Of a DNA stretch of 64,000 nucleotides, positions 54,525 through 64,000 are shown in pieces. The notes under the pieces were generated by a model, which saw nothing but the letters and a program-made list of their open reading frames with translations, searched no databases and was not told where the DNA came from. The position numbers were made by a program, and so were the translations under genes. Origin of the DNA: Eudoraea adriatica DSM 19308 (GTDB taxonomy: Bacteria; Bacteroidota; Bacteroidia; Flavobacteriales; Flavobacteriaceae). Each line of letters begins with the position of its first letter. Position 1 is the stretch's first letter. Location of the stretch: assembly GCF_000382125.1 (NCBI RefSeq), contig NZ_KB907547.1, positions 124,001 through 188,000 on the forward strand, given 5' to 3'.

Positions 54525-56549
54525 ATGAAATTATTGGATTTTATTCCGATAAAGCTCACTCTGTTTCTGATATTTGGGATTCTTGCAGGGTATTATTTTA
54601 CTATATCCCTTTGGTTAGCAGCAAGCCTTAGTTCTGGATTCCTGGTCTTAATGGGTATATCCCGGAGCGGTAAAAACATACTGGATAATCTGCCCTTCGG
54701 TATCCTTTCCCTGTTATGTACAATTTGTTTAGGCATGATGTCTGTAGCACTGGCATTACCAGAAAACAGCATAAAATATTACGCCAACTTTAAACTTCCA
54801 ACGGAACAATATTTACATCTTAAAATCAATAAAACCCTAAAACCAAATAGTTATAATGAACGCTATATTGCCAGTGTAATTGAAGTTGATGGTATTGCAG
54901 CAAAAGGTAGAATTCTTCTTATTTTTAAAAAAGACACTTTATTAACCAAATTCAATGTAGATGAGGAAATCTACACACTTAGTCTTATAGAAGAAATTGG
55001 TTTGCCCCTAAATCCATATCAATTTAATTATCCTAATTATCTCGAAAAACTAGGAATTAATTATCAACTTAAATTAAATCGTCAGGATTGTATAATCAGG
55101 AAAAATCCTTCCTCAACTTTACCTGGTTTGGTTGCTGCTTTTAGACTTAAAATTGTTTCAGGCCTGGAGAAGTTAAATTTTGGCAAAGAGGAGCTCGGCA
55201 TAATCCAGGCACTGATTCTGGGACAAAGAGAAGAATTAAGCGAGGAAACGTATACCAGCTATAAGAATGCAGGCGCAGTGCATATCCTAGCTGTCTCCGG
55301 GCTGCACATTGGAATAGTATTACTGTTTTGTAAATTTCTGCTAAAACCCCTGGAGCGTTTACCCGGGGGAAAGACATTGGTCCTGATATTAACTGTGATT
55401 ATTTTATGGGGCTATGCCATTTTAGCAGGTTTATCCCCTTCTGTGATAAGAGCGGTATGTATGTTTTCTTTCGTTGCCTATGCTTTGTATCTGAACCGGC
55501 CAACCAACACATTTAATATCCTTGCTTTATCCATGTTTTTTATTCTGTTGGCCTATGACCCGATGTTATTGTTCCAGGTAGGATTTCAATTGAGTTATGC
55601 AGCTGTATTTTCCATTTTTTGGTTATTCCCCAGGCTACAGCAATGCTGGAATCCTGAAAATATACTTTTCAAAAAATGCTGGCAATTGGCATCAGTTTCC
55701 TTAGCCGCGCAAATTGGCGTGCTCCCTCTAAGCCTTTATTATTTTCACCAGTTTCCCGGTTTATTTCTTATCTCTAATCTTATAATTATTCCTTTTTTGG
55801 GCGTAATCCTGGGAGCAGGTTTTCTGATCATAGTCCTGGCACTATTGGATATGCTCCCGGATGCACTGGCTGTAATATATAATAAACTCATTAACCTGAT
55901 GAATCTGGCTATAGAATGGATAGCCCGGCAGGAATCCTTTATTTTCAAGGACATTTCCTTTGATTCCGTACAGCTTGTACTATGTTATCTTTTAATTATT
56001 ACTGCAGTATACAGCCTCACGCAGAAGAAATTTAAAAATATTCTGGCCTTAGCATTATTCGTAATAGCCTTCCAATTATGGCTCATTTCCACAACGATAA
56101 TAAAAAGCAGGCAGCAAAAAATCATCGTCTTCCATAAAACAGGAACTTCGGCCCTGCTATATCAAAAAGGAATTTCATTGGAAATAAATTGTTTGGACTC
56201 TGTTTCAGTGCTAAGCCTGATTAAAAATCTTAAGGTAGAAGAAAGCATCCAAAAAGTTAACTACAAAACGCTGAAAAACAAATATAAAATTAAAGATCAT
56301 GATTTATTGATCTTGAATAACGCTCAAATGACCTTCCATAAATTGCAGAAAACTGATTATGTTTTGCTCAGTAATTCTCCCAAAGTAAATTTTAACCGAT
56401 TCCTGGACTCCGTGAAACCGAAAAGCATAATTGCGGATGGAAGCAATTACAGGAGTGATATTGAAAGATGGAAAAAATCTTGTTCAAACAGAAACTTACC
56501 ATTTTACTATACCGGTGAAAGGGGTGCATTTATTCTGGAAATAGAATAA
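54525..56549 (+). CDS. ComEC/Rec2 family competence protein
   Basis: 674 residues. N-terminal helices and a DUF4131-like region, then the competence (ComEC) domain: IIQALILGQREELSEETYTSYKNAGAVHILAVSGLHIGIV, ILAGLSPSVIRAVCMF, FQVGFQLSYAAVFSI, SLAAQIGVLPLSLYYFHQFP. About ten membrane helices. The C-terminal soluble part (540-674) resembles that of ComEC, with ADGSNYRSDIERWKKSC and GAFILEIE, but lacks the HxHxDH motif of the metallo-beta-lactamase domain. It would be the inner-membrane DNA channel for transformation, if functional. Confidence 0.9.
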   Translation: MKLLDFIPIKLTLFLIFGILAGYYFTISLWLAASLSSGFLVLMGISRSGKNILDNLPFGILSLLCTICLGMMSVALALPENSIKYYANFKLPTEQYLHLKINKTLKPNSYNERYIASVIEVDGIAAKGRILLIFKKDTLLTKFNVDEEIYTLSLIEEIGLPLNPYQFNYPNYLEKLGINYQLKLNRQDCIIRKNPSSTLPGLVAAFRLKIVSGLEKLNFGKEELGIIQALILGQREELSEETYTSYKNAGAVHILAVSGLHIGIVLLFCKFLLKPLERLPGGKTLVLILTVIILWGYAILAGLSPSVIRAVCMFSFVAYALYLNRPTNTFNILALSMFFILLAYDPMLLFQVGFQLSYAAVFSIFWLFPRLQQCWNPENILFKKCWQLASVSLAAQIGVLPLSLYYFHQFPGLFLISNLIIIPFLGVILGAGFLIIVLALLDMLPDALAVIYNKLINLMNLAIEWIARQESFIFKDISFDSVQLVLCYLLIITAVYSLTQKKFKNILALALFVIAFQLWLISTTIIKSRQQKIIVFHKTGTSALLYQKGISLEINCLDSVSVLSLIKNLKVEESIQKVNYKTLKNKYKIKDHDLLILNNAQMTFHKLQKTDYVLLSNSPKVNFNRFLDSVKPKSIIADGSNYRSDIERWKKSCSNRNLPFYYTGERGAFILEIE

Positions 56550-56551
56550 AA

Positions 56552-58336
56552 TCAGCGCACCCCATGCATAAGTCTTTTTAAAACCGGGTTTAGTATTATA
56601 GAAATTATACCAAAAGCAATAGGTACCAGGGTAAACATCAGAAAGAATATGCTTAAGGAATATTGTTCTGAAATTTTATCTATCATTCCGCCCATAGTGC
56701 CTGCCGTCTTTTGCCCTATGGCAATTGCGAGATACCAAATACCAAACATAAAACCAATCATTCTGGCTGGCACCAGTTTGCTCAGATAAGACAGTCCAAC
56801 GGGTGAAAGACATAATTCTCCCATGGTATGAAGCAAATAGGCCAGAATAAGAAAAATCATGCTTACCGATGCCGTTTTGGACCCCTGTACAACACCGGCA
56901 GATCCATATGACAAAATAGCAAATCCAAGGCCCAGAAGAATTAGTCCCAGGCCATATTTCATGGCAGCACTAGGATTATATTTGCTCTCCCACCACCGTG
57001 AAAATAAGGGGGCTAGTGTAATGATAAAAAATGAGTTTAAAATTCCAAACCATGATGCATCTATCTGATTTCCCTCTTGTGAAAATTTGTCAATCAAACG
57101 ATAAACAACTAATCCCCAAATCCCGACAAATGCCAATGCCAAAACAATATTGGAGAAAGCAATTCTGGAATACGTTTTTTTAAACAGGAGATACAAAACC
57201 CAGGTAATAATAATGAGTGGTACGGTTGTAAGCAGGGCATCCACAATTTTGAAAACCATGGCTGATGACCCCACCAAATTTCTATTGGTGTAATCTCTTG
57301 CAAACAAAGTCATAGAACCCAGCGCCTGTTCAAAGGCGGCAAAGAAAATCACAGTAAAAATCCCGAAGAATACAACTGCAATAATCCTGTCTCTTACCAG
57401 AGGAATGTATCTCGAAATCCTTGAAACAAGGAGAATGAGAAACAGAACCAAAGCAAAGAGTACTATGAAATTGGAGCCAGATAAACCCCAGATCTCAAAA
57501 GGCAATAAATTTTCTCCGCTTATCTTTTCAATTGGGTCGTTAAAGAGGTAGAGTAATCCACCTATGGCGGACAGAGCAATAAGTATATAATCTAAAGTTA
57601 AAAACGGATTTAATTTTTCCGCTGCTTTTTCCTCTTCAATAATCTTCGGAGATTCTTCATTAATGTTTTGTGGTAATTCTACTTCATATTTTTTACCTGG
57701 TTTTCCGCCAACGCTGCCAAATAATTTTTTAGCCAGCAAAAATTGCATCATCCCGAAAAACATAAAAATACCTGCCAGTCCAAAGCCCCAGGACCAACCA
57801 AAATTTTCTGCCAGATACCCGCACAACATCATCCCGAAAAAAGCTCCGGCATTTACACCCATATAAAAGATGGTATAAGCCCCATCTTTTTTGGATTCTT
57901 TGCCTTTATACATTTCGGAAATAATAGAAGTAATATTAGGTTTAAAAAAACCAGTTCCTATGACCAAAAAAGCAAGACCCAGATAGAAGGTAGCAGTAGT
58001 TTCTAATGCCATAAAAGCATGACCCAAGGTCATAATAGCACAACCTATTACAACAGCTATGCGATATCCCGTAAGTTTATCGGCAATATAACCACCTATA
58101 ATTGGGGTTAAATAAAGTAAGGAAGCATAGGTTCCTATAAGTGCCAGGGCGTTTTCGCGTGGCCAATCCCATCCCGGATTATCACTGGCAAAAGGTGCAG
58201 TAAGAAAAAGGATTAAAAGAATACGCATTCCATAAAATGAAAAGCGTTCCCACATTTCTGTAAAAAATAAGACCATTAATCCTGCTGGATGGCCTAAGAC
58301 CTTATCCTTAAACAGATTCTCGATATCGGTATTCAT
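56552..58336 (-). CDS. POT family peptide/proton symporter (second copy)
   Basis: 594 residues with about 13 membrane helices. Proton-dependent oligopeptide transporter signatures: GHPAGLMVLFFTEMWERFSFYGMRILLILFLTA in helix 1 (the ExxER motif as EMWERF), GGYIADKLTGYRIAV, and PNITSIISEMY. It carries a larger central region than the neighbour (residues 220-330). Third gene of the DPP IV-POT-POT operon, 54 bases after the first POT gene. Confidence 0.93.
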   Translation of the reverse strand: MNTDIENLFKDKVLGHPAGLMVLFFTEMWERFSFYGMRILLILFLTAPFASDNPGWDWPRENALALIGTYASLLYLTPIIGGYIADKLTGYRIAVVIGCAIMTLGHAFMALETTATFYLGLAFLVIGTGFFKPNITSIISEMYKGKESKKDGAYTIFYMGVNAGAFFGMMLCGYLAENFGWSWGFGLAGIFMFFGMMQFLLAKKLFGSVGGKPGKKYEVELPQNINEESPKIIEEEKAAEKLNPFLTLDYILIALSAIGGLLYLFNDPIEKISGENLLPFEIWGLSGSNFIVLFALVLFLILLVSRISRYIPLVRDRIIAVVFFGIFTVIFFAAFEQALGSMTLFARDYTNRNLVGSSAMVFKIVDALLTTVPLIIITWVLYLLFKKTYSRIAFSNIVLALAFVGIWGLVVYRLIDKFSQEGNQIDASWFGILNSFFIITLAPLFSRWWESKYNPSAAMKYGLGLILLGLGFAILSYGSAGVVQGSKTASVSMIFLILAYLLHTMGELCLSPVGLSYLSKLVPARMIGFMFGIWYLAIAIGQKTAGTMGGMIDKISEQYSLSIFFLMFTLVPIAFGIISIILNPVLKRLMHGVR

Positions 58337-58390
58337 TGGTTTTGGTTTGATTTGTTAACAGTATAGGTAAACCTCTTAAAAAACAGTTTC

Positions 58391-59920
58391 TTAGTCGGTT
58401 ATGGCTCGTTCATCCTCTTCAGCGCCATGGGTCAGCCTTTTTAAAGGTTTCAGGATAGCGATCACAAGTAGCCCAAAGGCTACGCAAAAAATAGTAATCC
58501 CGGCAAAGATATTCAGCTCACCGGCCTCCGAAGCCGATTCCCCGATTAATCCGGCTACCTTATTTCCTAAGCCGGTAGCTGCAAAATATACACCCATCAT
58601 AAGGGCGCCATATCTAATGGGTGCCAGCTTGGTTATAAAAGATAGGGCAACCGGCGAGGCGCATAATTCTCCTATTGTGTGAAAAAGATAGGCCAACGCC
58701 AACCAGTAAAGTGCAGATTTACCAAGTGTTTCATACTGCATTGAGGCAAATACCATAAAAACGAACCCCAGTCCCATTATAATAACTCCATTTGCCATTT
58801 TAAAAAGAGAAGAGGCTTCTTTTCCCCTGTGCTTCCACCACATCCAGAAATTAGCTACAGGCACCGCAAATACTATTATGTAAAAAGGATTGAAAAACTG
58901 AAAAGCCGCTGCAGGAATTTGATAGCCAAATAAAAAGCGGTCTGTCCTGTTCTCTGCGTACAAGTTCATCAGGCCACCTGCCTGTTCAAAAGCACCCCAA
59001 AAGACAATGACAATAATAAAAGATAGTAGCAATACCAAATAACGATCCTTTTCTACTTGAGAATGAAGGTCCTGGTATATAGTCAACATCATTCCTACAA
59101 CAACAGAGAGGAAAATAAAGAAAATTATATAGGCCAGCCTCTGGTCTTCAATAAAATTCCATGCGATAACACTTGAAGCAACCGCTAATAATAAAGTTAT
59201 AGTTAGCGGGATACGGGTACTAAATTGCTGTGTAAAAATATCCTTAATGGACACATCGTCACTATTTGCCTCCTTTTCTTTGGGTTTATTCCCGACTGTA
59301 ACGAGGTATTTTTGTCCGGACAGATAGATTACCTGACCCATGACCATGCCAATGGCAGCCAATCCAAATCCTGCATGCCAACCCCACAAGTCGGCTACCC
59401 ATGCTACAACAAGGGCTGCCAGGGCTGCTCCGGTATTTATCCCGATATAAAAAATTGAAAATCCCTTATCCCGGCGTTCGTCACCCTGTTTATACAAACC
59501 TCCGACCAGAGTAGATATATTGGGCTTAAGCATCCCTACCCCGGCGATGATAAGTCCTAGGCCGGAGTAAAAGGCCCACATGAGTTCTATAGATAAAATT
59601 CCATGACCGGCCACCAGTAAAAAGCCACCTATCATAACTGCCCTTTTTTGTCCAATTATCTTATCCGCTATAATACCTCCCGGAATTGAAGCCACATAGA
59701 CCAACATAGTGTACCATCCGTATAAGGATAAAGCTTCTCCGTCTAACCATCCTAAACCCGGGTTATCACCCCTTGTCTGAGCTGTCAGATACAACACAAG
59801 GATACCCCGCATTCCATAGTAGGAAAAGCGCTCCCACATTTCAGTCATAAACAGGATATAGAGTCCGGCAGGGTGTCCAAAGAGTTCTCTCTGGTGTACT
59901 GGTTTTTTTGTCTTAGCCAT
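58391..59920 (-). CDS. POT family peptide/proton symporter (first copy)
   Basis: 509 residues with about 12-14 membrane helices. POT motifs: GHPAGLYILFMTEMWERFSYYGMRGILVLYLTA (EMWERF), GGIIADKIIGQKRAVMIGG, PNISTLVGGLY and FSIFYIGINTGA. Imports di- and tripeptides. 16 bases after the DPP IV gene, with which it forms an operon; the second POT gene is 54 bases beyond. The two POT proteins share clear but limited similarity, so they may differ in specificity. Confidence 0.94.
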   Translation of the reverse strand: MAKTKKPVHQRELFGHPAGLYILFMTEMWERFSYYGMRGILVLYLTAQTRGDNPGLGWLDGEALSLYGWYTMLVYVASIPGGIIADKIIGQKRAVMIGGFLLVAGHGILSIELMWAFYSGLGLIIAGVGMLKPNISTLVGGLYKQGDERRDKGFSIFYIGINTGAALAALVVAWVADLWGWHAGFGLAAIGMVMGQVIYLSGQKYLVTVGNKPKEKEANSDDVSIKDIFTQQFSTRIPLTITLLLAVASSVIAWNFIEDQRLAYIIFFIFLSVVVGMMLTIYQDLHSQVEKDRYLVLLLSFIIVIVFWGAFEQAGGLMNLYAENRTDRFLFGYQIPAAAFQFFNPFYIIVFAVPVANFWMWWKHRGKEASSLFKMANGVIIMGLGFVFMVFASMQYETLGKSALYWLALAYLFHTIGELCASPVALSFITKLAPIRYGALMMGVYFAATGLGNKVAGLIGESASEAGELNIFAGITIFCVAFGLLVIAILKPLKRLTHGAEEDERAITD

Positions 59921-59936
59921 GGTTTGTTTTGGTTTC

Positions 59937-62102
59937 TTACAGATTATTTTTTATGAAATTGGTCATTTTAGTATATAAATGCAGGCTGGTATTCCCACCG
60001 TAAATTCCATGGTTCTTGTCGGGATAAATTGCCCAGTCAAATTGCTTATTAGCCTGGACCAGGGCTTCTATCATTCTCATGCTGTTCTGCACATGCACAT
60101 TATCATCACCGGAACCGTGAACCAACAAATAATCTCCCTTTAATAACTCCGGATAATTAAAAGGTGAATTCTCATCATAACCTCCGGGATTCTCAGCCGG
60201 AGTTCTCATAAATCGTTCTGTATAAATTGTGTCATAAAAACGCCAGCTGGTAACAGGCGCAACCGCAATAGCCATTTCAAAGGTGTCACTGCCTTTCAGA
60301 AGGCAGTTTGTAGACATATGACCGCCAAAACTCCAGCCCCAGATCCCTGTTCTATCCGGGTCTATAAAAGAATATTCACTTAGTTTTTTAGCCACAGCAA
60401 TTTGATCCTCAGTTTCGTATTTTACTAAATTCAGGTAAGTAACTTTCTTAAAATCACGTCCTTTAAAGCCGGTGCCTCTTCCATCCACACAAGCTATAAT
60501 ATAACCTTCTGAAGCCAGGATCTGGTGCCAATAGTCATTTGAACCCATCCAGGTATTGGCTACTTGTTGAGAGCCCGGCCCGCTGTACTGAAACATCAAT
60601 AAAGGATATTTTTTGGAAGGATCAAAATCTTTTGGCTTCACCATCCACATATTCAATTCATTACCGTTGATTGCTATTGTAGAAAATTCTTTCGGGCTCA
60701 TCTCATATCCGGAGAGTTTTGCTGAAAGCTCCTTATTATCCATGATTTCTTTTAATTTAATTCCCGATTTAGTTTTGTGCAGTGTAAATTGATCAGGTGT
60801 GGTATTGTTGGAAAACTTATTAATGAAATAGGTAAAATCTGCACTAAACTCAGCAGAATTAGTCCCTTCTCCGGTAGACAATCGCTTTTTATTCTTAGCG
60901 CTGATATCAATACCATAGACATCTCTGTTTATTGATCCATTTTCCGTTGATTGGTAATAAATTCTTTTCTCGCCCGGATCATATCCATAGTACTTGGTTA
61001 CTTCCCAATCCCCCCTGGTAATCTGGTTCTTTAATTCCCCACTGTTCGAATGCAGATAAATGTGGTTATAGCCATCCTTTTCGCTCGTCCAGATAAAGCT
61101 GTCATCGGGCAGAAACGTAAGGTTATCGGAAACATCAACATATGCCTCGTCCTTTTCCTGAAGTAAAAGAGATACTGAATTGTCCTGCAGGTTTACTGCA
61201 TATAAATTTAAATTATTCTGGTGCCTGTTTAAAGTTTGAACACTTATATAATCTGAATTGTTCATTCTGTCTATCCTGGGTATGTAATAGGAGTCAGGAA
61301 GTGAAATATCTGAAATTCTATTTGATTCAATATCATAGGAATGCAAGGTGACAACGGAATTATTTTCACCGGCTTTGGGATACTTAAATATATATTGAAA
61401 AGGATACAAGTCTGTTCCATAAACATCCATAGCAAATTCGGGAACAGTGGTCTCATCAAATCTTAAAAACACAATTTTAGTGCCGTCCGAGTTCCATTCA
61501 AAAGCCCTGACAATTTTAAACTCCTCTTCATATACCCAATCTGCTATACCATTAATAATACTATTCTTTTCTCCGTCAGAAGTTATTTTTACTATTTTAC
61601 CATCGCTTATATTAAATAGATATAAATTATTATTGTTTCCAAAGGCCACCTTTTTGCCATCCGGTGAAAAGGTGGGTTCCTGAATCCAGCTATCCGCAAT
61701 TTGAATTATATCTTTAGTGATAAGGTCATAAATATAATAGATCCCCACTTTGGAACGCCTGTATATTGGAACCACTTCCGTTGCCAGCAGCAGTTTGGAT
61801 TCGTCTGCGCTAAAGGCATATGAGCTAAACACCGCCTTTGAAGGTGTCTCCTGCGAAGTAACCACAGTTTCTATCTTTTCCAGAGTACTGTAATCATATT
61901 TATCAATGCTAACAACACCTGTATTTTTATTCGTATTCAACACTGTGTAGTGTTTGCCATTTTTTAAAGGATATATAGCTTCCATGCCCTTGGTGACAAA
62001 GGCGCCTGACCAAAGTTCTTCCAGAGAGAGTTTTTTTTGTTGCGCAGGAGCGTAATCTATAAAACAAAAAATAAGAAAAATCAGGAGGAAAGATTTATTC
62101 AT
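59937..62102 (-). CDS. Dipeptidyl peptidase IV (S9B family)
   Basis: 721 residues with a signal peptide (MNKSFLLIFLIFCFIDYAPAQ). An N-terminal beta-propeller has the double Glu motif that anchors the peptide N terminus (WVYEEEF), and the C-terminal alpha/beta hydrolase has Ser591 (GWSFGGHMS), Asp in GSGDDNVH (about 666) and His698 (DKNHGIYGG). It releases X-Pro/X-Ala dipeptides in the periplasm, which the downstream POT transporters would import. Confidence 0.95.
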   Translation of the reverse strand: MNKSFLLIFLIFCFIDYAPAQQKKLSLEELWSGAFVTKGMEAIYPLKNGKHYTVLNTNKNTGVVSIDKYDYSTLEKIETVVTSQETPSKAVFSSYAFSADESKLLLATEVVPIYRRSKVGIYYIYDLITKDIIQIADSWIQEPTFSPDGKKVAFGNNNNLYLFNISDGKIVKITSDGEKNSIINGIADWVYEEEFKIVRAFEWNSDGTKIVFLRFDETTVPEFAMDVYGTDLYPFQYIFKYPKAGENNSVVTLHSYDIESNRISDISLPDSYYIPRIDRMNNSDYISVQTLNRHQNNLNLYAVNLQDNSVSLLLQEKDEAYVDVSDNLTFLPDDSFIWTSEKDGYNHIYLHSNSGELKNQITRGDWEVTKYYGYDPGEKRIYYQSTENGSINRDVYGIDISAKNKKRLSTGEGTNSAEFSADFTYFINKFSNNTTPDQFTLHKTKSGIKLKEIMDNKELSAKLSGYEMSPKEFSTIAINGNELNMWMVKPKDFDPSKKYPLLMFQYSGPGSQQVANTWMGSNDYWHQILASEGYIIACVDGRGTGFKGRDFKKVTYLNLVKYETEDQIAVAKKLSEYSFIDPDRTGIWGWSFGGHMSTNCLLKGSDTFEMAIAVAPVTSWRFYDTIYTERFMRTPAENPGGYDENSPFNYPELLKGDYLLVHGSGDDNVHVQNSMRMIEALVQANKQFDWAIYPDKNHGIYGGNTSLHLYTKMTNFIKNNL

Positions 62103-62238
62103 AAATTCTAAAAAATTTGTTATAAACTACCAAGTTTACTAATATTTTTGCTAAAAAAATAACTTTAAACTTAAAATATTGCAAGTTAATCGCTGATACC
62201 CGTAATGAAGAAACTCCCTGCAATAATTGTGTAATCAC

Positions 62239-62246
62239 TATATTTG
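62239..62246 (+). promoter_or_regulatory. Candidate -7 element for HMG-CoA reductase
   Basis: TATATTTG, a perfect TAnnTTTG, 20 bases before the start codon. No -33 TTG at usual spacing. Confidence 0.5.
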
Positions 62247-62266
62247 CCCTTATACAATAAAAGCTC

Positions 62267-63589
62267 ATGAAAACACCTATCCAGGGTTTTTCGAAACTTT
62301 CCAAAGAAGAAAAAATCAAATGGATTGCCGATAATTATACTGATAATTCGGATACTACTATACAAATTCTTAAAAAATACTGGAATCAGGATAATGAGTT
62401 GCAAAAACTCCATGACGAATTCATAGAGAATACGATCAGTAATTACTACCTTCCTTTTGGGATTGCGCCGAACTTTTTAATTAATGATACCCTATATGCC
62501 ATTCCAATGGCTATCGAGGAAAGTTCAGTTGTTGCAGCCGCTAGTAAAGCTGCAAAATTCTGGCTGGATAAAGGTGGGTTTAAGACCCGGGTATTAGGAA
62601 CCCAAAAGATTGGGCAGGTACATTTTATCTTCAAAGGCCCTTCTGAGAAGTTACAGGAATTCATTGATGCAATAAATCCAATTTTAGTTAGTGATTGTAA
62701 ATCCATCACCCAAAATATGGAAAAGCGCGGCGGTGGAATAACATCAATAGAACTTCGGGATCGAACACATAAACTTGATAATTACTATCAGTTGCACTGT
62801 AAATTTGAAACCCTGGATGCCATGGGCGCAAATTTTATAAACTCCTGTTTAGAACAGTTTTCCTCTACTTTGAAAAGAGAAGCGCTAACCTATACATCGT
62901 TTAATGAGGGTGAACAGCGAATAGAAGTGGTCATGAGTATTCTTTCCAACTATGTCCCGGAATGCCTTGTGCGGGCGGAGGTAAGTTGCCCGATTAATGA
63001 ATTGGAGGCAGAACAGTCTGTTTCCCCTGAGGAATTTGCAAAAAAAATGGTAAGGGCTGTAGATATCGCCAACGTTGAACCCTACAGAGCGGTTACACAT
63101 AACAAGGGAATAATGAACGGTATTGACGCAGTTGTGCTGGCCACAGGGAACGATTTCAGAGCTGTTGAAGCAGGCATCCACGCATATGCAGCTAAAGATG
63201 GTTCCTATAAAAGTCTTACACGCGCCTCTCTTGAAGATGGTATCTTCAAATTTTGGATCGAAGTGCCTCTGGCCCTGGGAACCGTTGGGGGACTAACCAG
63301 TTTGCATCCCCTGGTTAATCTCGCTTTGGAGATTTTGCAAAAACCTTCAGCCCGCGAATTAATGCAAATTGTTGCGGTAGCGGGATTAGCGCAGAATTTT
63401 GCAGCGGTGAGATCATTAGTGACAACCGGAATTCAGGAAGGACATATGAAAATGCATTTGCTTAATATCCTTAATCAAATGCGTGCCTCTGAGGATGAAA
63501 AGAAAACTTTAGTCGCCTATTTTAAGAAGAATGCCGCGACTCATAATGCAGTTGTTGAAGCACTACAAAATTTACGGAACAAATTATGA
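62267..63589 (+). CDS. Class II hydroxymethylglutaryl-CoA reductase
   Basis: 440 residues. Class II (bacterial) HMG-CoA reductase motifs: IEESSVVAAAS (84-93) with the catalytic Glu, HNKGIMNGIDAVVLATGNDFRAVEA with Lys and Asp, and EGHMKMHL near the C terminus with the catalytic His. In Flavobacteriia it supplies mevalonate for isoprenoids, so it probably works biosynthetically even though class II members are often called degradative. The downstream GHMP kinase overlaps by four bases (ATGA). Cofactor preference (NADH or NADPH) cannot be told. Confidence 0.93.
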   Translation: MKTPIQGFSKLSKEEKIKWIADNYTDNSDTTIQILKKYWNQDNELQKLHDEFIENTISNYYLPFGIAPNFLINDTLYAIPMAIEESSVVAAASKAAKFWLDKGGFKTRVLGTQKIGQVHFIFKGPSEKLQEFIDAINPILVSDCKSITQNMEKRGGGITSIELRDRTHKLDNYYQLHCKFETLDAMGANFINSCLEQFSSTLKREALTYTSFNEGEQRIEVVMSILSNYVPECLVRAEVSCPINELEAEQSVSPEEFAKKMVRAVDIANVEPYRAVTHNKGIMNGIDAVVLATGNDFRAVEAGIHAYAAKDGSYKSLTRASLEDGIFKFWIEVPLALGTVGGLTSLHPLVNLALEILQKPSARELMQIVAVAGLAQNFAAVRSLVTTGIQEGHMKMHLLNILNQMRASEDEKKTLVAYFKKNAATHNAVVEALQNLRNKL

Positions 63590-64000
63590 CCCGGCGGTTC
63601 TACAGCAATGGAAAATTGCTACTAACGGGCGAGTACGCAGTTCTGGATGGTGCTTTATCCTTTGCACTTCCTGCCAAATTCGGGCAAACCCTGACTATAA
63701 GTGAGGCAGATTCTCCATACCTTAGTTGGACAAGCCTGGACGAGAAGGGTGAAAAGTGGTTTCATACCTCGCTACATCTGGATCTTTTTCGCAATTCGCA
63801 AGAGGGGGGTTCCTATGAATTGAAAAATCTGCCTGCATCGGAAGATAAGGTATCTGAAATGTTGCTCAGAATTTTACTTGAGGCTAAAAGGTTGAATCCG
63901 GATTTTTTAAAGGAAAAAATTGGCTGTGAAGTTCAAACGGCCCTTAGTTTTCCCAGGGAATGGGGGCTTGGATCTTCATCCACCCTAATTAATAATGTTG
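63586..64000 (+). CDS. GHMP kinase, truncated by window end (GYDIA-type family)
   Basis: 138 codons are visible. The frame begins at the ATG that overlaps the HMG-CoA reductase stop. NGKLLLTGEYAVLDGALSFALP at the N terminus and FPREWGLGSSSTLINNV near the end (the GLGSSS ATP-binding loop) identify a GHMP kinase like mevalonate or phosphomevalonate kinases. Being coupled to HMG-CoA reductase, it probably acts in the mevalonate pathway. Its true extent lies beyond the window. Confidence 0.85.
   Translation, partial: MTRRFYSNGKLLLTGEYAVLDGALSFALPAKFGQTLTISEADSPYLSWTSLDEKGEKWFHTSLHLDLFRNSQEGGSYELKNLPASEDKVSEMLLRILLEAKRLNPDFLKEKIGCEVQTALSFPREWGLGSSSTLINNV

Overview
The window reads as a low-GC chromosomal segment of a member of the Flavobacteriaceae (Bacteroidota). 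The reasons are a complete gldK-L-M-N type IX secretion/gliding core, repeated TAnnTTTG -7 promoter elements with few Shine-Dalgarno sites, a HYC_CC_PP family protein leading a copper operon, and a class II HMG-CoA reductase followed by a GHMP kinase. No rRNA, tRNA, CRISPR array, transposase or integrase was seen.

Layout. 0-12 kb: ABC-F ATPase, DUF983 protein, a DAO-type FAD oxidoreductase, then on the minus strand topA, a ureohydrolase-fold protein with broken metal ligands, and gldK, gldL, gldM, gldN ending in a perfect palindromic terminator. 12-22 kb: a secreted VPS10/BNR propeller protein, then a plus-strand housekeeping run miaB, sigma-54 activator, lptE-like lipoprotein, TPR protein, secG, and groES-groEL. 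22-30 kb: an accessory segment with a PAS/LuxR-type regulator, a 183-aa unknown protein, an OprB-like porin, a protein that looks like the sulfinate desulfinase DszB, and then DUF202, MarC, rhodanese and outer-membrane genes. 30-40 kb: a minus-strand copper/heavy-metal operon (HYC_CC_PP, cusA, cusC, DUF3347, copA, cusB). 40-48 kb: a GAF-domain fRMsr-like protein, purH, and the cell-shape cluster mreB-mreC-mreD-mrdA-rodA. 48-56.5 kb: msrB-msrA, a tail-specific protease, surE, a small membrane protein, lpxB, an NlpC/P60 lipoprotein and comEC. 56.5-64 kb: a minus-strand peptide-use operon (DPP IV followed by two POT transporters), divergent from HMG-CoA reductase and a GHMP kinase cut by the window end.

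The most interesting region is 22.3-26.9 kb. Two perfect palindromes of the form AATAC-YY-ATTAAT-RR-GTATT lie at 23137-23156 and 25298-25321. Each is centred exactly 31.5 bases before a TAnn -7-like element, one ahead of the 183-aa gene and porin, the other ahead of the DszB-like gene. The first also lies next to the LuxR-type regulator gene. This looks like a small regulon under that regulator. The DszB-like protein keeps the Cys, His and Arg of the known desulfinase active site (C40, H80, R90), lacks a signal peptide, and so may be a cytoplasmic C-S bond-cleaving enzyme rather than a transporter binding protein. Substrate and regulator ligand are unknown.

Several start codons were moved from the longest ORF to an internal ATG where a signal peptide, conserved N terminus or upstream neighbour supported it. 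All assignments come from reading the sequence and from memory of the families; no database search was made.
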